A stretch of 64,000 bases of DNA, taken from the NCBI RefSeq assembly GCF_014982805.1, contig NZ_JADCKC010000003.1, positions 62,001 through 126,000 on the forward strand. Direction: 5' to 3'. Of the stretch, positions 1 through 8,833 are shown one piece after another; positions within the stretch are counted from its first letter, which is position 1; every line of letters starts with the position of its first letter. The stretch is from Gemmiger gallinarum (GTDB lineage: Bacteria > Bacillota > Clostridia > Oscillospirales > Ruminococcaceae). Under the pieces are notes generated by a model. That model worked only from the letters and a program-made list of their open reading frames with translations, searched no databases and was not told the DNA's origin. A program made the position numbers and the translations under genes.

Positions 1-1
1 C

Positions 2-97
2 GGCATCGAGGAGGAAGGCACCCACGCAGAACTGCTGGCCAAAAAGGGCATTTATTACCGTTTGTGGAATGGGTTGGTATCCGGTCAGACGCTGTAA
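2..97 (+). CDS. ABC exporter (ATPase/permease) C-terminal end, partial
   Basis: The window opens inside a gene; 31 codons and a TAA remain. The peptide carries EEGTHAELLAKKGIYYRLW, the usual tail after the H-loop of fused MsbA/MDR-type ABC exporters (GTHxELLxxxGxYxxL). The substrate cannot be inferred from this fragment. It is followed by 380 bases without a gene that hold the control region of the next operon. Confidence 0.75.
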   Translation, partial: GIEEEGTHAELLAKKGIYYRLWNGLVSGQTL

Positions 98-202
98 GGC
101 AGCATTCTTTACGGTACAACATTGATTTTCCTGTTTTTCCCGCGCATGCTTTTCCCGGCCTTGACCGTCGTGGAGTGTGCGCGGATTTGTTTTTGCGCTT
201 TG

Positions 203-217
203 TTGAACCGTTTCCAA
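203..217 (+). promoter_or_regulatory. Distal LacI-type operator
   Basis: TTGAACCGTTTCCAA is an inverted-repeat-like site with a central CG. Its core GAACCGTTTCC recurs on the other strand at 388-400, next to the sugar-transporter promoter. Two such sites about 185 bp apart would suit looping by a LacI-family protein; the likely binder is the regulator encoded at 3706. Binding itself is inferred. Confidence 0.5.
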
Positions 218-341
218 CTAGATTGCTTTTTTATTTGAAAATGTGTTCAAAGAATGACAAAAAGGTTGCTCGCAATTGCATAAAATTGCCGGCTTTATTT
301 TATCTATTTGAACAATTCTATAAAAACTTTTCTATTTTTTA

Positions 342-417
342 TTGATTTTTAGGCAAACATACGCTATGATATAGGCACAGAGCAAACGGAAACGGTTCCA
401 ATTCATTTTGGAACCGG
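342..417 (+). promoter_or_regulatory. Promoter and proximal operator of the sugar ABC operon
   Basis: TTGATT (342-347), a 17-bp spacer and TATGAT (365-370) form a good sigma-A promoter. GGAAACGGTTCCA at 388-400 starts about 12 bases after the expected transcription start and is the reverse complement of TGGAACCGTTTCC. A further half-site TGGAACCGG lies at 409-417. An operator just downstream of the start suggests repression by blocking. The site matches the CcpA cre consensus at all but the last position, so CcpA is an alternative binder. Confidence 0.6.
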
Positions 418-478
418 CACAACAAGAAGAGAAGATCGAACATCCACCATTCAACCCAATTTCAGGAGGAAAAACACA

Positions 479-1825
479 ATGAAAGCCAAAAGAATCCTCG
501 CTTTGACCATCGCGTCCGCCATGGCCGTCAGCCTGCTGGCAGGATGCGGCAGCACCTCTTCCACTTCCACGGGGGACAGCTCCACTTCCACCACCACCAA
601 AGAAACCAGCGACACCCCCGCCGCTGCCGGGGAAGTCTACTATCTCAACTTCAAGCCCGAACAGGATAAAGACTGGCAGGCCCTCGCCGCCACCTACACC
701 GAGCAGACCGGCGTCCCCGTCACCGTCGTGACTGCCGCTCAGGGTCAGTACGAGACCCAGCTCATGTCCGAAATGGCCAAGAGCGACGCGCCTACCCTTT
801 TCCAGGTCAACGGCCCTGTGGGTCTTGCCAACTGGAAAGACTACTGCTACGACCTGTCCGGCACCGAACTCTACTCTCATCTGACCAGTGATTCCTTTGC
901 CCTGAAGGACGGCGATACCGTTCCCGCTATCGCCTACGTCATTGAGACCTACGGCATCATCTATAACAAGGCCCTGCTGCAAAAGGCCGGCTACTCTGCC
1001 GAGGACATCACCAACTTCGAGTCTCTGAAGAAGGTCGCCGACGACATCCAGGCCCGCAAGGATGAGCTGGGCGTCAAGGGTGCCTTTACCTCCGCCGGCA
1101 TGGATTCTTCCTCTGACTGGCGCTTCAAGACCCATCTGGCCAACCTGCCCATCTACTATGAGTACAAGGCCGACGGCATCACTTCCACCGATGCCATCAA
1201 GGGAACCTACCTGGACAACTACAAGCAGATTTTTGATCTGTACATCACCGACTCCACCTGCGAGCCCACCCTGCTGGCCTCCAAGACCGCAAACGACGCG
1301 ACCGCAGAGTTCGTCAACGGCGAGGCTGTCTTCTATCAGAACGGCACCTGGGAATACAACAACATCAGCTCCATCGGCGACGAAAACCTGGGCATGCTGC
1401 CCATCTACATCGGTGCCGAGGGCGAAGAGAACCAGGGTCTGTGCACCGGTTCCGAAAACTACTGGTGTGTCAACAAGAACGCCAGCGAGGAAGACATTCA
1501 GGCTACCATCGACTTCCTGACCTGGGTCATCACCAGCGACGAAGGCCGCAAATCCATGAGCCAGGATATGGGCTTTGTCACCCCGTTCGACACCTTTACC
1601 GGCGAGTACGCCGCCTCCAACCCGCTGCTGGAGGATGCCGACGCTTACATCGCCGCGGGCAAGACCCCTGTTGACTGGTGCTTCTCCACCATGCCTTCCG
1701 AGAACTGGAAGAACGGCGTTGGTTCCGCTCTGACCGCCTATGCGGCCGGCACCGGCACCTGGGATGATGTAGTGACCGCCTTCGTCGACGGCTGGGCTAC
1801 CGAATATCAGCTGGCCAACGGCTAA
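479..1825 (+). CDS. Carbohydrate ABC transporter substrate-binding lipoprotein
   Basis: Extracellular solute-binding protein (family 1 type), 448 residues, which captures a sugar or oligosaccharide outside the membrane. The N-terminus has a lipoprotein signal with lipobox SLLAGC (Cys23), followed by a Ser/Thr-rich linker to about residue 50 and then the two-lobed binding domain. The AGGAGG site at 470 fixes the start. Two permease genes follow, separated by a hairpin terminator, so the binding protein can be made in excess. No ATPase gene is present; a shared MsmK-like ATPase elsewhere is likely. The nearby malQ hints at a maltodextrin-type substrate, but this is unproven. Confidence 0.88.
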   Translation: MKAKRILALTIASAMAVSLLAGCGSTSSTSTGDSSTSTTTKETSDTPAAAGEVYYLNFKPEQDKDWQALAATYTEQTGVPVTVVTAAQGQYETQLMSEMAKSDAPTLFQVNGPVGLANWKDYCYDLSGTELYSHLTSDSFALKDGDTVPAIAYVIETYGIIYNKALLQKAGYSAEDITNFESLKKVADDIQARKDELGVKGAFTSAGMDSSSDWRFKTHLANLPIYYEYKADGITSTDAIKGTYLDNYKQIFDLYITDSTCEPTLLASKTANDATAEFVNGEAVFYQNGTWEYNNISSIGDENLGMLPIYIGAEGEENQGLCTGSENYWCVNKNASEEDIQATIDFLTWVITSDEGRKSMSQDMGFVTPFDTFTGEYAASNPLLEDADAYIAAGKTPVDWCFSTMPSENWKNGVGSALTAYAAGTGTWDDVVTAFVDGWATEYQLANG

Positions 1826-1867
1826 GCCTCATCCTGAACGCCCGACTGCAAGCAAAAGAGTTCACAC

Positions 1868-1909
1868 GGGAGAGGGCGATCACCATCCGATCGCTCTCTC
1901 CCCTTTTTT
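1868..1909 (+). terminator. Hairpin between binding protein and permease genes
   Basis: A 14-bp stem (GGGAGAGGGCGATC with GATCGCTCTCTCCC, one G-U pair), a 7-base loop and a run of six T. It probably stops part of the transcripts after the binding protein and lowers permease expression. Confidence 0.85.
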
Positions 1910-1964
1910 CTGGGTTCCGCTCCCGGGCGGCCGGGGCTTCCTACCATGCATAAGGGGGATCGAT

Positions 1965-2816
1965 ATGCAGAAAGCAATCAAAAAATACTGGCCGGTCTTT
2001 GTGCTGCCAACGCTGGCTGCCTTTATCATCGGCTTTATCTGGCCGTTTTTGTGGGGCATTTACCTTTCCTTCTGCCAGTTTACCACAGTGCAGGATGTCA
2101 CTTTTGTCGGCCTGTCCAACTACGCAAAAATCTGGATTGATGACACCTTCACCCACGCCTTTTTCTTTACGGCTGCCTTCACCGTCGTATCGGTGGTGCT
2201 GATCAATGCCTTCGGTTTCGGGCTGGCCCTGCTGCTGACCCGCAAGCTGCGCGGCACCAACATTTTCCGCACCGTCTTTTTCATGCCCAACCTGATCGGC
2301 GGCATCGTCCTGGGCTACATCTGGAAGACTCTGCTCGACGGCGTTCTGACTCTGTTGAGCAAGCCCCTGCTCTCTCTGGATGCCACGTACGGCTTCTGGG
2401 GCCTGATCATCCTCATGTGCTGGCAGCAGATCGGCTACATGATGATCATCTACATTGCCGGACTGCAGAATGTCCCGCTGGACCTCATTGAGGCTGCCCG
2501 CATCGACGGCGCCTCCAATGGCCAGATTCTCTTCCGCGTCAAGATCCCCATGGTCATGCCCAGCTTTACCATCTGCCTGTTCTTGACGCTGACCAATTCC
2601 TTTAAGCTCTTCGACCAGAACCTCTCCCTCACCGCCGGCGAGCCCGCCAAGGCATCCCAGATGCTGGCCCTCAACATCTACGATACCTTCTACGCCCGCA
2701 GCGGCGCCCAGTGGAAGGGCATCGGCCAGGCAAAGGCCGTCGTCTTCTTCCTGCTGGTCGTGGTGATTGCTCTCGTACAGCTTCGTTTCACCCGTTCCAA
2801 GGAGGTGCAGCAGTAA
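1965..2816 (+). CDS. Sugar ABC transporter permease (MalF/UgpA type)
   Basis: 283 residues, an integral membrane subunit of a carbohydrate ABC importer. Hydrophobic segments run along the protein, and the cytoplasmic EAA loop (EAARIDGAS, about residues 176-184) is the contact site for the ATPase. The start follows AAGGGGG at 1951. The stop codon overlaps the start of the next permease (TAATG), so the two are translationally coupled. They should form the heterodimeric channel that works with the lipoprotein at 479. Confidence 0.9.
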   Translation: MQKAIKKYWPVFVLPTLAAFIIGFIWPFLWGIYLSFCQFTTVQDVTFVGLSNYAKIWIDDTFTHAFFFTAAFTVVSVVLINAFGFGLALLLTRKLRGTNIFRTVFFMPNLIGGIVLGYIWKTLLDGVLTLLSKPLLSLDATYGFWGLIILMCWQQIGYMMIIYIAGLQNVPLDLIEAARIDGASNGQILFRVKIPMVMPSFTICLFLTLTNSFKLFDQNLSLTAGEPAKASQMLALNIYDTFYARSGAQWKGIGQAKAVVFFLLVVVIALVQLRFTRSKEVQQ

Positions 2817-3661
2817 TGACCTTCAAAGCAAAACGGCGCACCAATACCATCCTGTCCATTCTTTTGGGGATTCTGTGCCTGATTTATATCTATCCCATCG
2901 TGCTGATCCTGCTCAACTCCCTCAAGGAAGAACGGGCCATCTCCACCACCCGCGTGTTTGAGCTCCCCACCGCCGAGACCTTTACCTGTTTGACCAACTA
3001 CATCTACGGCATCCAGGAGATGGATTTCCTCAAATCCTTCGGCTACAGTCTGGTCATCACCGTATCCTCCGTGGTTCTGATTCTGCTGTGCTGTTCCATG
3101 TGCGCCTGGTACATCACCCGCGTGGCCGGTACTTTGTCCAAAACCATGTACTATCTCTGCGTGTTCAGCATGGTCGTTCCCTTCCAGATGGTCATGTTCA
3201 CCCTGGCAAAGACCGCCGACACCCTCAAGCTCAACAATCCCTTCAACATCTGCATCATCTACCTGGGCTTCGGTGCAGGACTGGCGGTGTTCATGTTCAC
3301 CGGCTTTATGAAATCCATGCCCATTGAGATCGAGGAAGCCGCCATGATCGACGGCTGCGGCCCGCTGCAGATCTTCTTCCGGGTCGTACTGCCCATCCTC
3401 AAACCCACCATGATTTCCACCGCCATTCTGGAGACCATGTGGGTCTGGAACGACTATCTGCTGCCCACCCTAGTCCTGGATATCCGGGAATACCGCACCA
3501 TCCCCATGGCCATTCAGTATTTCCGCGGCAGCTACGGCAGCGTTGAGATGGGCCCCATGATGGCCTGTATCATCATCACCGTCCTGCCCATCATCATCCT
3601 GTACCTGCTGTGCCAGCGGTACATCATCGACGGTGTCGTTGCAGGCGCGGTCAAAGGCTGA
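2816..3661 (+). CDS. Sugar ABC transporter permease (MalG/UgpE type)
   Basis: 281 residues, second membrane subunit of the importer. The start is taken at the ATG overlapping the previous stop by one base, because AGGAGGTG lies nine bases upstream and the protein then begins with the usual short basic stretch (MTFKAKRR) and first membrane helix. The EAA loop (EEAAMIDGCG) is near residue 174, and the C-terminus GVVAGAVKG is typical of MalG-like subunits. Only 44 bases separate it from the regulator gene. Confidence 0.9.
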   Translation: MTFKAKRRTNTILSILLGILCLIYIYPIVLILLNSLKEERAISTTRVFELPTAETFTCLTNYIYGIQEMDFLKSFGYSLVITVSSVVLILLCCSMCAWYITRVAGTLSKTMYYLCVFSMVVPFQMVMFTLAKTADTLKLNNPFNICIIYLGFGAGLAVFMFTGFMKSMPIEIEEAAMIDGCGPLQIFFRVVLPILKPTMISTAILETMWVWNDYLLPTLVLDIREYRTIPMAIQYFRGSYGSVEMGPMMACIIITVLPIIILYLLCQRYIIDGVVAGAVKG

Positions 3662-3705
3662 TATACTTGTCTATGCATCATCTTGTTATGAAGGAGTGAC
3701 CGGCC

Positions 3706-4716
3706 ATGACGATCCGGGACATTGCACGGGAGTCCGGCTATGCCATCGGCACCGTATCCCGCGTGCTCAACAACAGCCCCAACGTCAGCGCCGCCGCGCG
3801 GACCCGCATCATGGATGTCGTGCGGCGCCACAACTTTCAGCCCAACGTCAACGCCAAGCATCTGAAGCTGCAATCCAGTTTCGGCATCGCCATTATCATC
3901 AAGGGTATCCAGAACATGCTGTTCACCGGTATTCTGGAACACATGCAGTCCCTCGTCGAGGCCCACGGCTATGTCTGCATGCCCTACTATATCGACGAGG
4001 AAGCCAACGAAGTGGAGCAGGCCATGCTGATCTGCCAGGAGCGAAAACCCCACGGCATCGTCTTTCTCGGCTCCAACCTGGACCATTTTTCCGATGATCT
4101 GGCCGGGCTGGGCGTGCCCTGTGTCCTTGTGACCAACAGTGCCGCCAGCCTCGACCTGCCCAATCTTTCCAGCGTCAGCGTGGACGACGCGGTGGCCGCC
4201 GCCAGCATGATCGAGTTTCTCTACGCGCAGGGACACCGCCGCATCGGACTGATCGGCAGCAACCCCGGCATCTCCCGTCCCAGCTTTGCCCGTTTGGCCG
4301 GATGCCAGCAGACCTTTCTGCGGCTGAACCTTCCCTTTGACCCGTCCAAACAGTACGCCTACGCGCGTTATTCCATGGAAAGCGGCTACGCAGCCATGGA
4401 ATGGCTGCTGAAGCACTGTCCCGACCTGACGGCCGTCTTTGCCTTGAGCGACCTGATGGCCGTGGGTGCGCTGCGGGCCTTGAAGGACCACGGACTGCGG
4501 GTGCCTGAGGACATCTCCGTTGCCGGATACGACGGCATTGAACTGGGCCGCTACTGCATTCCCAGTCTGACCACCATTCGCCAGAACACCGACCGTCTGG
4601 CGTCCCGCGGCATCGAGATCCTTCTGCACTGCATTGAGGAAAACAGTTCGGCGGTGCACGAGATCGTTCCCTTTGAGCTGCTGCAGCGGGAAAGCGTCGG
4701 CCTTGCCCACAGCTGA
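3706..4716 (+). CDS. LacI family transcriptional regulator
   Basis: 336 residues. The N-terminal helix-turn-helix (TIRDIARESGYAIGTVSRVL, residues 2-21) and hinge (around 46-58) match the LacI/GalR family; the rest is the periplasmic-binding-protein-like sugar sensor domain. GAAGGAG precedes the ATG. It closes the sugar transporter gene set and is the best candidate to bind the CG-centred sites at 203-217 and 388-400, giving local control of the operon. The effector sugar is not predictable from sequence alone. Confidence 0.9.
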   Translation: MTIRDIARESGYAIGTVSRVLNNSPNVSAAARTRIMDVVRRHNFQPNVNAKHLKLQSSFGIAIIIKGIQNMLFTGILEHMQSLVEAHGYVCMPYYIDEEANEVEQAMLICQERKPHGIVFLGSNLDHFSDDLAGLGVPCVLVTNSAASLDLPNLSSVSVDDAVAAASMIEFLYAQGHRRIGLIGSNPGISRPSFARLAGCQQTFLRLNLPFDPSKQYAYARYSMESGYAAMEWLLKHCPDLTAVFALSDLMAVGALRALKDHGLRVPEDISVAGYDGIELGRYCIPSLTTIRQNTDRLASRGIEILLHCIEENSSAVHEIVPFELLQRESVGLAHS

Positions 4717-4729
4717 CTTTACGTTACCC

Positions 4730-4748
4730 GCGGTTTTGTGTAAACCGC
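4730..4748 (+). promoter_or_regulatory. Small hairpin before malQ
   Basis: A perfect 7-bp inverted repeat (GCGGTTT, loop TGTGT, AAACCGC) lies between lacI and malQ, with a T-run 11 bases later. It may attenuate read-through or mark an RNA end; the gap between stem and T-run makes it a poor terminator. Confidence 0.3.
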
Positions 4749-4783
4749 ACCAATCCAAGTTTTTTGAAAAGGTGGAATCACAC

Positions 4784-6262
4784 ATGCGAGCCGGCGGTAT
4801 TTTGATGCATCTGTCCAGCCTGCCCTCCCCCCACGGGATCGGCACCATGGGCGCTGCGGCAAGGGCTTTTGTGGATTTTCTGACGGCGGCGGGGCAGCAA
4901 TACTGGCAGATCCTGCCGGTCTGCCCCACCAGCTACGGCGATTCGCCGTATCAGTCCTTCTCAACCTTTGCCGGCAATCCTTATCTCATTGACCTGGACG
5001 ATCTTGCGGCGGACGGGCTGCTCTCCCCCGAGGAATACCGTTCCGTTGACTGGGAAAGTTCCCCCGACCGGGTCAACTTCGGCGTACTGTACCAGAAACG
5101 GTATCCCATCCTCCGCCTTGCGGCGGCGCGGCTGCTGGCCGACCCTCCCGCCGGGTATCTGGAATTCTGCCGGGCTCAGGCTGCCTGGCTGCCCGATTAC
5201 GCCCTGTTCATGGCTCTCAAGGACGACCACAGGGGAGCCCCTTGGTCTGCGTGGGAGCCGGCTCTGCGGCGCCGGGAGCCAGCGGCCCTGGCCGATGCCC
5301 GTACCCGCCTGGCCGGAGACATTGCTTTCTGGCAGGCGGTCCAGTATCTCTTTTTCCGGCAGTGGGGCGCGCTCAAACAGTACGCCAACCGCCGGGGCAT
5401 CCGGATCATCGGCGACCTGCCCATCTATGTAGCGCTGGACAGTGTGGACGTGTGGGCTTCCCCCCAGGAATTCCAGCTGGACGGGGAGCTTCGTCCCATT
5501 GATGTGGCGGGCTGCCCGCCGGATGGGTTCTCCGCCACGGGACAGCTCTGGGGCAATCCCCTGTTTGACTGGGATGCCATGGAACAGGACGGCTACCGCT
5601 GGTGGATCGAGCGCATCCGCCATGTCTGCGGCATTTATGATGTTGTGCGCATCGACCATTTCCGCGGGTTTGCGGGATACTATGCCATTCCCGGCCAAAG
5701 CAAGGATGCCTGCGGCGGGACCTGGCGCACCGGCCCCGGCATCAAGCTGTTTGCCGCGGTGGAAAAAGCGCTGGGCAAGCGCAGCATTATTGCCGAAGAC
5801 CTGGGTTTTCTTTCTGAGGACGTGTACGCCCTGCTGCGGGATGTGGGGTATCCCGGCATGAAAGTGATGGAATTTGCCTTTGACAGCCGCGACGGTGGGG
5901 AATATCGTCCCCACACCTATCCCCGCAACTGCGTGGCCTACACCGGCACCCACGACAATGAGCCTCTGCTGGGCTGGTTTGACACCGCCCCCGCCGACTG
6001 TGTGGAGAATGCCGTGGCCTACCTGGGCCTCAACCGGGAGGAGGGGTATCACTGGGGCATGATGCGCGGCGTCTGGTCCAGTGTGGCTGATCTTGCCATT
6101 GTGCAGGCTCAGGACATTTTGGGGCTCGGGCACGAGGCCCGCATGAACACTCCCTCCACCCTGGGCGGCAACTGGTGCTGGCGCGCCCTGCCTGATGCTT
6201 TCTCCCCGGCCCTGGCCCAAAAGCTCCGCCATTGTATGGAACTGTACCAGCGGCTGGGATGA
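4784..6262 (+). CDS. malQ: 4-alpha-glucanotransferase (amylomaltase)
   Basis: 492 residues, glycoside hydrolase family 77. It transfers alpha-1,4-glucan segments between maltodextrins in the cytoplasm. Catalytic landmarks are the nucleophile in VRIDHFRG (Asp291), the acid/base in IIAEDLG (Glu338) and the transition-state Asp in GTHDNEP (Asp391). The N-terminus MRAGGILMHLSSLPSPHGIG is typical and lies six bases after AAAAGGTGG, so an upstream in-frame ATG at 4634 inside lacI is not used. Its position after the importer suggests that imported oligosaccharides include alpha-glucans. Confidence 0.95.
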   Translation: MRAGGILMHLSSLPSPHGIGTMGAAARAFVDFLTAAGQQYWQILPVCPTSYGDSPYQSFSTFAGNPYLIDLDDLAADGLLSPEEYRSVDWESSPDRVNFGVLYQKRYPILRLAAARLLADPPAGYLEFCRAQAAWLPDYALFMALKDDHRGAPWSAWEPALRRREPAALADARTRLAGDIAFWQAVQYLFFRQWGALKQYANRRGIRIIGDLPIYVALDSVDVWASPQEFQLDGELRPIDVAGCPPDGFSATGQLWGNPLFDWDAMEQDGYRWWIERIRHVCGIYDVVRIDHFRGFAGYYAIPGQSKDACGGTWRTGPGIKLFAAVEKALGKRSIIAEDLGFLSEDVYALLRDVGYPGMKVMEFAFDSRDGGEYRPHTYPRNCVAYTGTHDNEPLLGWFDTAPADCVENAVAYLGLNREEGYHWGMMRGVWSSVADLAIVQAQDILGLGHEARMNTPSTLGGNWCWRALPDAFSPALAQKLRHCMELYQRLG

Positions 6263-6289
6263 GTTCCGCGCCATAAAGCCAAAATCAAC

Positions 6290-6345
6290 AAAAGCCCTCT
6301 CCGGGCCTGTGCGGAAACAGGTCCCGGAGGGGGCTTTTTGGATTG
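6290..6345. terminator. Bidirectional terminator malQ / GNAT
   Basis: A long hairpin (AAAGCCC...TCCGGGCCTGT paired with ACAGGTCCCGGAG...GGGCTTT) has T-runs on both strands. It ends malQ on plus and the asnB-GNAT operon on minus. Confidence 0.85.
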
Positions 6346-6348
6346 TAT

Positions 6349-6843
6349 TCAGGGGGATGGTTCTCCCCGCCAGTAGGCCAGACGGGGACTGCCGTCCGCC
6401 ACATGAATGATGCCGCAGCGGATAAATCCGTTTTTCTCCAGAAGATGCTGCATCACCTGGTTGTCGGCGTGGGTGTCTGCCCGCAGGGTATGACTCTGCC
6501 CGGCACACCACCGGATACAGGTTTCTGCAATGCCATGTACCCGCCCCGCCGAAGCCAGGCGATGGATGGTGGCATAGGGGGCATCATCCAGCCAGGCCCC
6601 CTCCTCAATCACCGCATAGGTGGGGTCGGGGCCGAAAATCAGGCAGAAGGTCCCCTCCACCCTGCCCTGTTCGGTGCAGACATGGCAGACGCCCCGGGCG
6701 ATCTGCTGCTCTATCAGAGCCCGGCCCGGGTAATCGGGCTTCCACTGGGTGGGGTTACCGGTCTGTGCCATGAAGCGCCGCGCCCGGGCAAAAATTTCCA
6801 TGAGCTGCGGCAGGTCCTCTGTTGTTGCTTTGCGGATTTCCAC
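6349..6843 (-). CDS. GNAT family N-acetyltransferase
   Basis: 164 residues, GNAT fold, acceptor unknown. The N-terminus MEIRKATTEDLPQLMEIFARAR is the usual first strand and helix, and the C-terminal half has LRADTHADNQVMQHLLEKNGF, the acetyl-CoA site end of many Firmicutes GNAT proteins (TDxxNxxxxxLYEKxGF). The start codon is GTG, preceded by GAGG. It begins 25 bases after asnB and is probably co-transcribed with it under the Asn T-box. Confidence 0.8.
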   Translation of the reverse strand: MEIRKATTEDLPQLMEIFARARRFMAQTGNPTQWKPDYPGRALIEQQIARGVCHVCTEQGRVEGTFCLIFGPDPTYAVIEEGAWLDDAPYATIHRLASAGRVHGIAETCIRWCAGQSHTLRADTHADNQVMQHLLEKNGFIRCGIIHVADGSPRLAYWRGEPSP

Positions 6844-6868
6844 GCGATTTCCTCTCTTTTTTCTCGGA

Positions 6869-8449
6869 TTATTTGCCCGAATCGCCGTAGTTTTTCAGCA
6901 CGCGGGCGGACGGGTCATCCACATCACAGCCGGGCCATGCACGGTTGGGCATCCAGTAATCCACGATCATCTCGGCCTGACCGGGATAGTACTTTTCAAA
7001 CAGCTCGCGGTAAAGCAGGCTTTCTTTGGTAAAGGGACGGGCATAGGTGTAGCGGCCGCACTTTTCCGCAAATTCCTGATCGGTGTAAAGGGTGTCCGCA
7101 TATTCCTTGATGTCATCCACCATGGAGTGCCCCACTGCGTCGGAGAAGGCAGCTTTCTCGCGCCAGAGGATGTTTTCGGGCAGCCAGTCACCTTCAAAGG
7201 CCTTGCGCAGCAGATACTTGCCCTTGCCGTAGGTGTTGAGCTTGCGGGCCGGGTCGATGGACATGACATAGCGCACAAAATCCAGATCGCCGAAAGGCAC
7301 ACGGGCTTCCAGACTGTTGACGCTGATGGAGCGGTCGGCGCGCAGCACGTCGTACATGAACAGCTCCCGGATGCGCTTCTGGCTCTCGGCCTGGAAGGCG
7401 GCGGCGCTGGGGGCGAAGTCGGTATATTTGTAGCCGAACAGCTCATCGGAGATCTCACCGGTGAGCAGCACCCGGATGTCGGTATGCTCGTGGATATACT
7501 TGCAGACCAGATACATGCCCACCGAGGCGCGGATGGTGGTGATGTCCCAGGTGCCCAGCATGGCCACAACCTCCTCCAGGGAAGCAATGACCTTGTCCCG
7601 GTCAATGATGACCTCAGTGTGGTCGGCCCCCAGATACTCCGCCGTCTGACGGGCATATTTCAGGTCAATGGCGTCGGTGTTCATGCCGATGGCAAAGGTG
7701 CGGATGGGTTTGTTCAGCTTTTTGGCCGCAATGGCACAGACCAGGCTGGAGTCCAGGCCGCCCGAAAGCAGAAAGCCCACCGGGGCGTCGGCGTCCAGGC
7801 GCTTGTCCACGCCGGCCACCAGCTTTTCCCGGATGCTGGTCAGAATTTCGGGCATGGAATCCCGGTTGTAGGCGGGGGTGTCCGCAATGTCACAGTAGCG
7901 CACAAACCGGCCGTTGCAGTAATAGCTGCCGATGGGGAACGGATACACCTTTTTGACCAGCCCTACCAGGTTCTTTGCCTCCGAGGCAAAGGCAATGGCG
8001 CCGGACTCGCTGTAACCGTAGAACAGCGGGCGGATGCCGATGGGGTCCCGGGCGGCAATGAGCCACTTGCGGCGGCTGTCGTACAGGATCATGGCAAACT
8101 CGGCATCCAGGTGGGAGAACATCTCCAGGCCGTACTTGTAATACAGCGGCAGGATGATCTCGCAGTCGGAGTCGGAGGCAAAGGTGTAGCCCTCGGCTTC
8201 CAGCCCTTTTTTCACCGGGCGGAACCCGTACAGCTCACCATTGCAGGCCACGCAGTCGGCCCCCCGGAAAAAGGGCTGCATGCCCTCCTCCGTCAGGCCC
8301 ATGATGGCCAGACGCCCGAACCCCAGAAGGCCGAACTCGGTCTCGACGACGCGGTGATCGTCCGGCCCCCGGGAGGCGGTGCGCAGAAGATAGGACTGAA
8401 ATTGTTCCCTGGACAGATCTCGTCCGGCATACCCCATGATACAACACAT
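6869..8449 (-). CDS. asnB: Asparagine synthetase (glutamine-hydrolysing)
   Basis: 526 residues. An N-terminal glutaminase domain is followed by an ATP-dependent synthetase domain that makes asparagine from aspartate. The start is set at the ATG giving MCCIMGYAG, because the family needs Cys2 as the free N-terminal nucleophile; RGPDD and CNGELYGF are further glutaminase motifs, and SGGLDSSL is the ATP pyrophosphatase loop. GGAGAG lies upstream. The leader is a T-box with an Asn specifier, so expression should rise when tRNA-Asn is uncharged. Confidence 0.93.
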   Translation of the reverse strand: MCCIMGYAGRDLSREQFQSYLLRTASRGPDDHRVVETEFGLLGFGRLAIMGLTEEGMQPFFRGADCVACNGELYGFRPVKKGLEAEGYTFASDSDCEIILPLYYKYGLEMFSHLDAEFAMILYDSRRKWLIAARDPIGIRPLFYGYSESGAIAFASEAKNLVGLVKKVYPFPIGSYYCNGRFVRYCDIADTPAYNRDSMPEILTSIREKLVAGVDKRLDADAPVGFLLSGGLDSSLVCAIAAKKLNKPIRTFAIGMNTDAIDLKYARQTAEYLGADHTEVIIDRDKVIASLEEVVAMLGTWDITTIRASVGMYLVCKYIHEHTDIRVLLTGEISDELFGYKYTDFAPSAAAFQAESQKRIRELFMYDVLRADRSISVNSLEARVPFGDLDFVRYVMSIDPARKLNTYGKGKYLLRKAFEGDWLPENILWREKAAFSDAVGHSMVDDIKEYADTLYTDQEFAEKCGRYTYARPFTKESLLYRELFEKYYPGQAEMIVDYWMPNRAWPGCDVDDPSARVLKNYGDSGK

Positions 8450-8520
8450 ATTGGCGGCTCTCCTTCCCATTCTCAGCCCGGTTCTGCGCCGGGCCCACCA
8501 AATTCCGGAGAGACGGATAT

Positions 8521-8827
8521 AAAAACAGACAGCCATTCGTCCCTCTTGTAATTAGGACGAATCACTGTCTGACTGATCCGCGGTGCCACCTAAATTATCG
8601 CGCGGTTTGGCCGCACGATCCCCTCGATTTTACGTTCACCTTTGAAACGCTGCCGCTCTAACGCACGGCCTGCGGCGCCCATACTGCCGCGCAAAACCTG
8701 CGCGGGTTCCGTTTGCAGCTGGCGGGTGTTCTTTCCCGTCAAGGCTCCGTCCCGGCTTGCAGCAGTTGTCGGGCTCTCTGTGCGGCGGCCTGTTTGACGG
8801 TACTTTTCCCGTTCATTGCCTTTGATT
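8521..8827 (-). promoter_or_regulatory. T-box riboswitch, specifier AAC (Asn)
   Basis: Leader of asnB on the minus strand. Stem I has arms CGGG/CCCG and CCGTCAA/TTGACGG around a specifier loop holding AAAAGTA on one side and AAGAACA on the other; the AAC at 8730-8728 is followed by the expected purine. The conserved T-box AATTTAGGTGGCACCGCGG occupies 8596-8578 and would pair with the free tRNA acceptor end. It is followed by a terminator hairpin (AGACAG...ATTCGTCC with GGACGAAT...CTGTCT, then TTTTT) at about 8570-8521. The Asn codon agrees with the downstream gene. Confidence 0.93.
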
Positions 8828-8833
8828 GCTAAA

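Noticed and set aside
203-217. A CcpA cre site
   Set aside because: The distal site has one base too few between TG and CG for the cre consensus. The proximal site fits better, and that is recorded there as an alternative.
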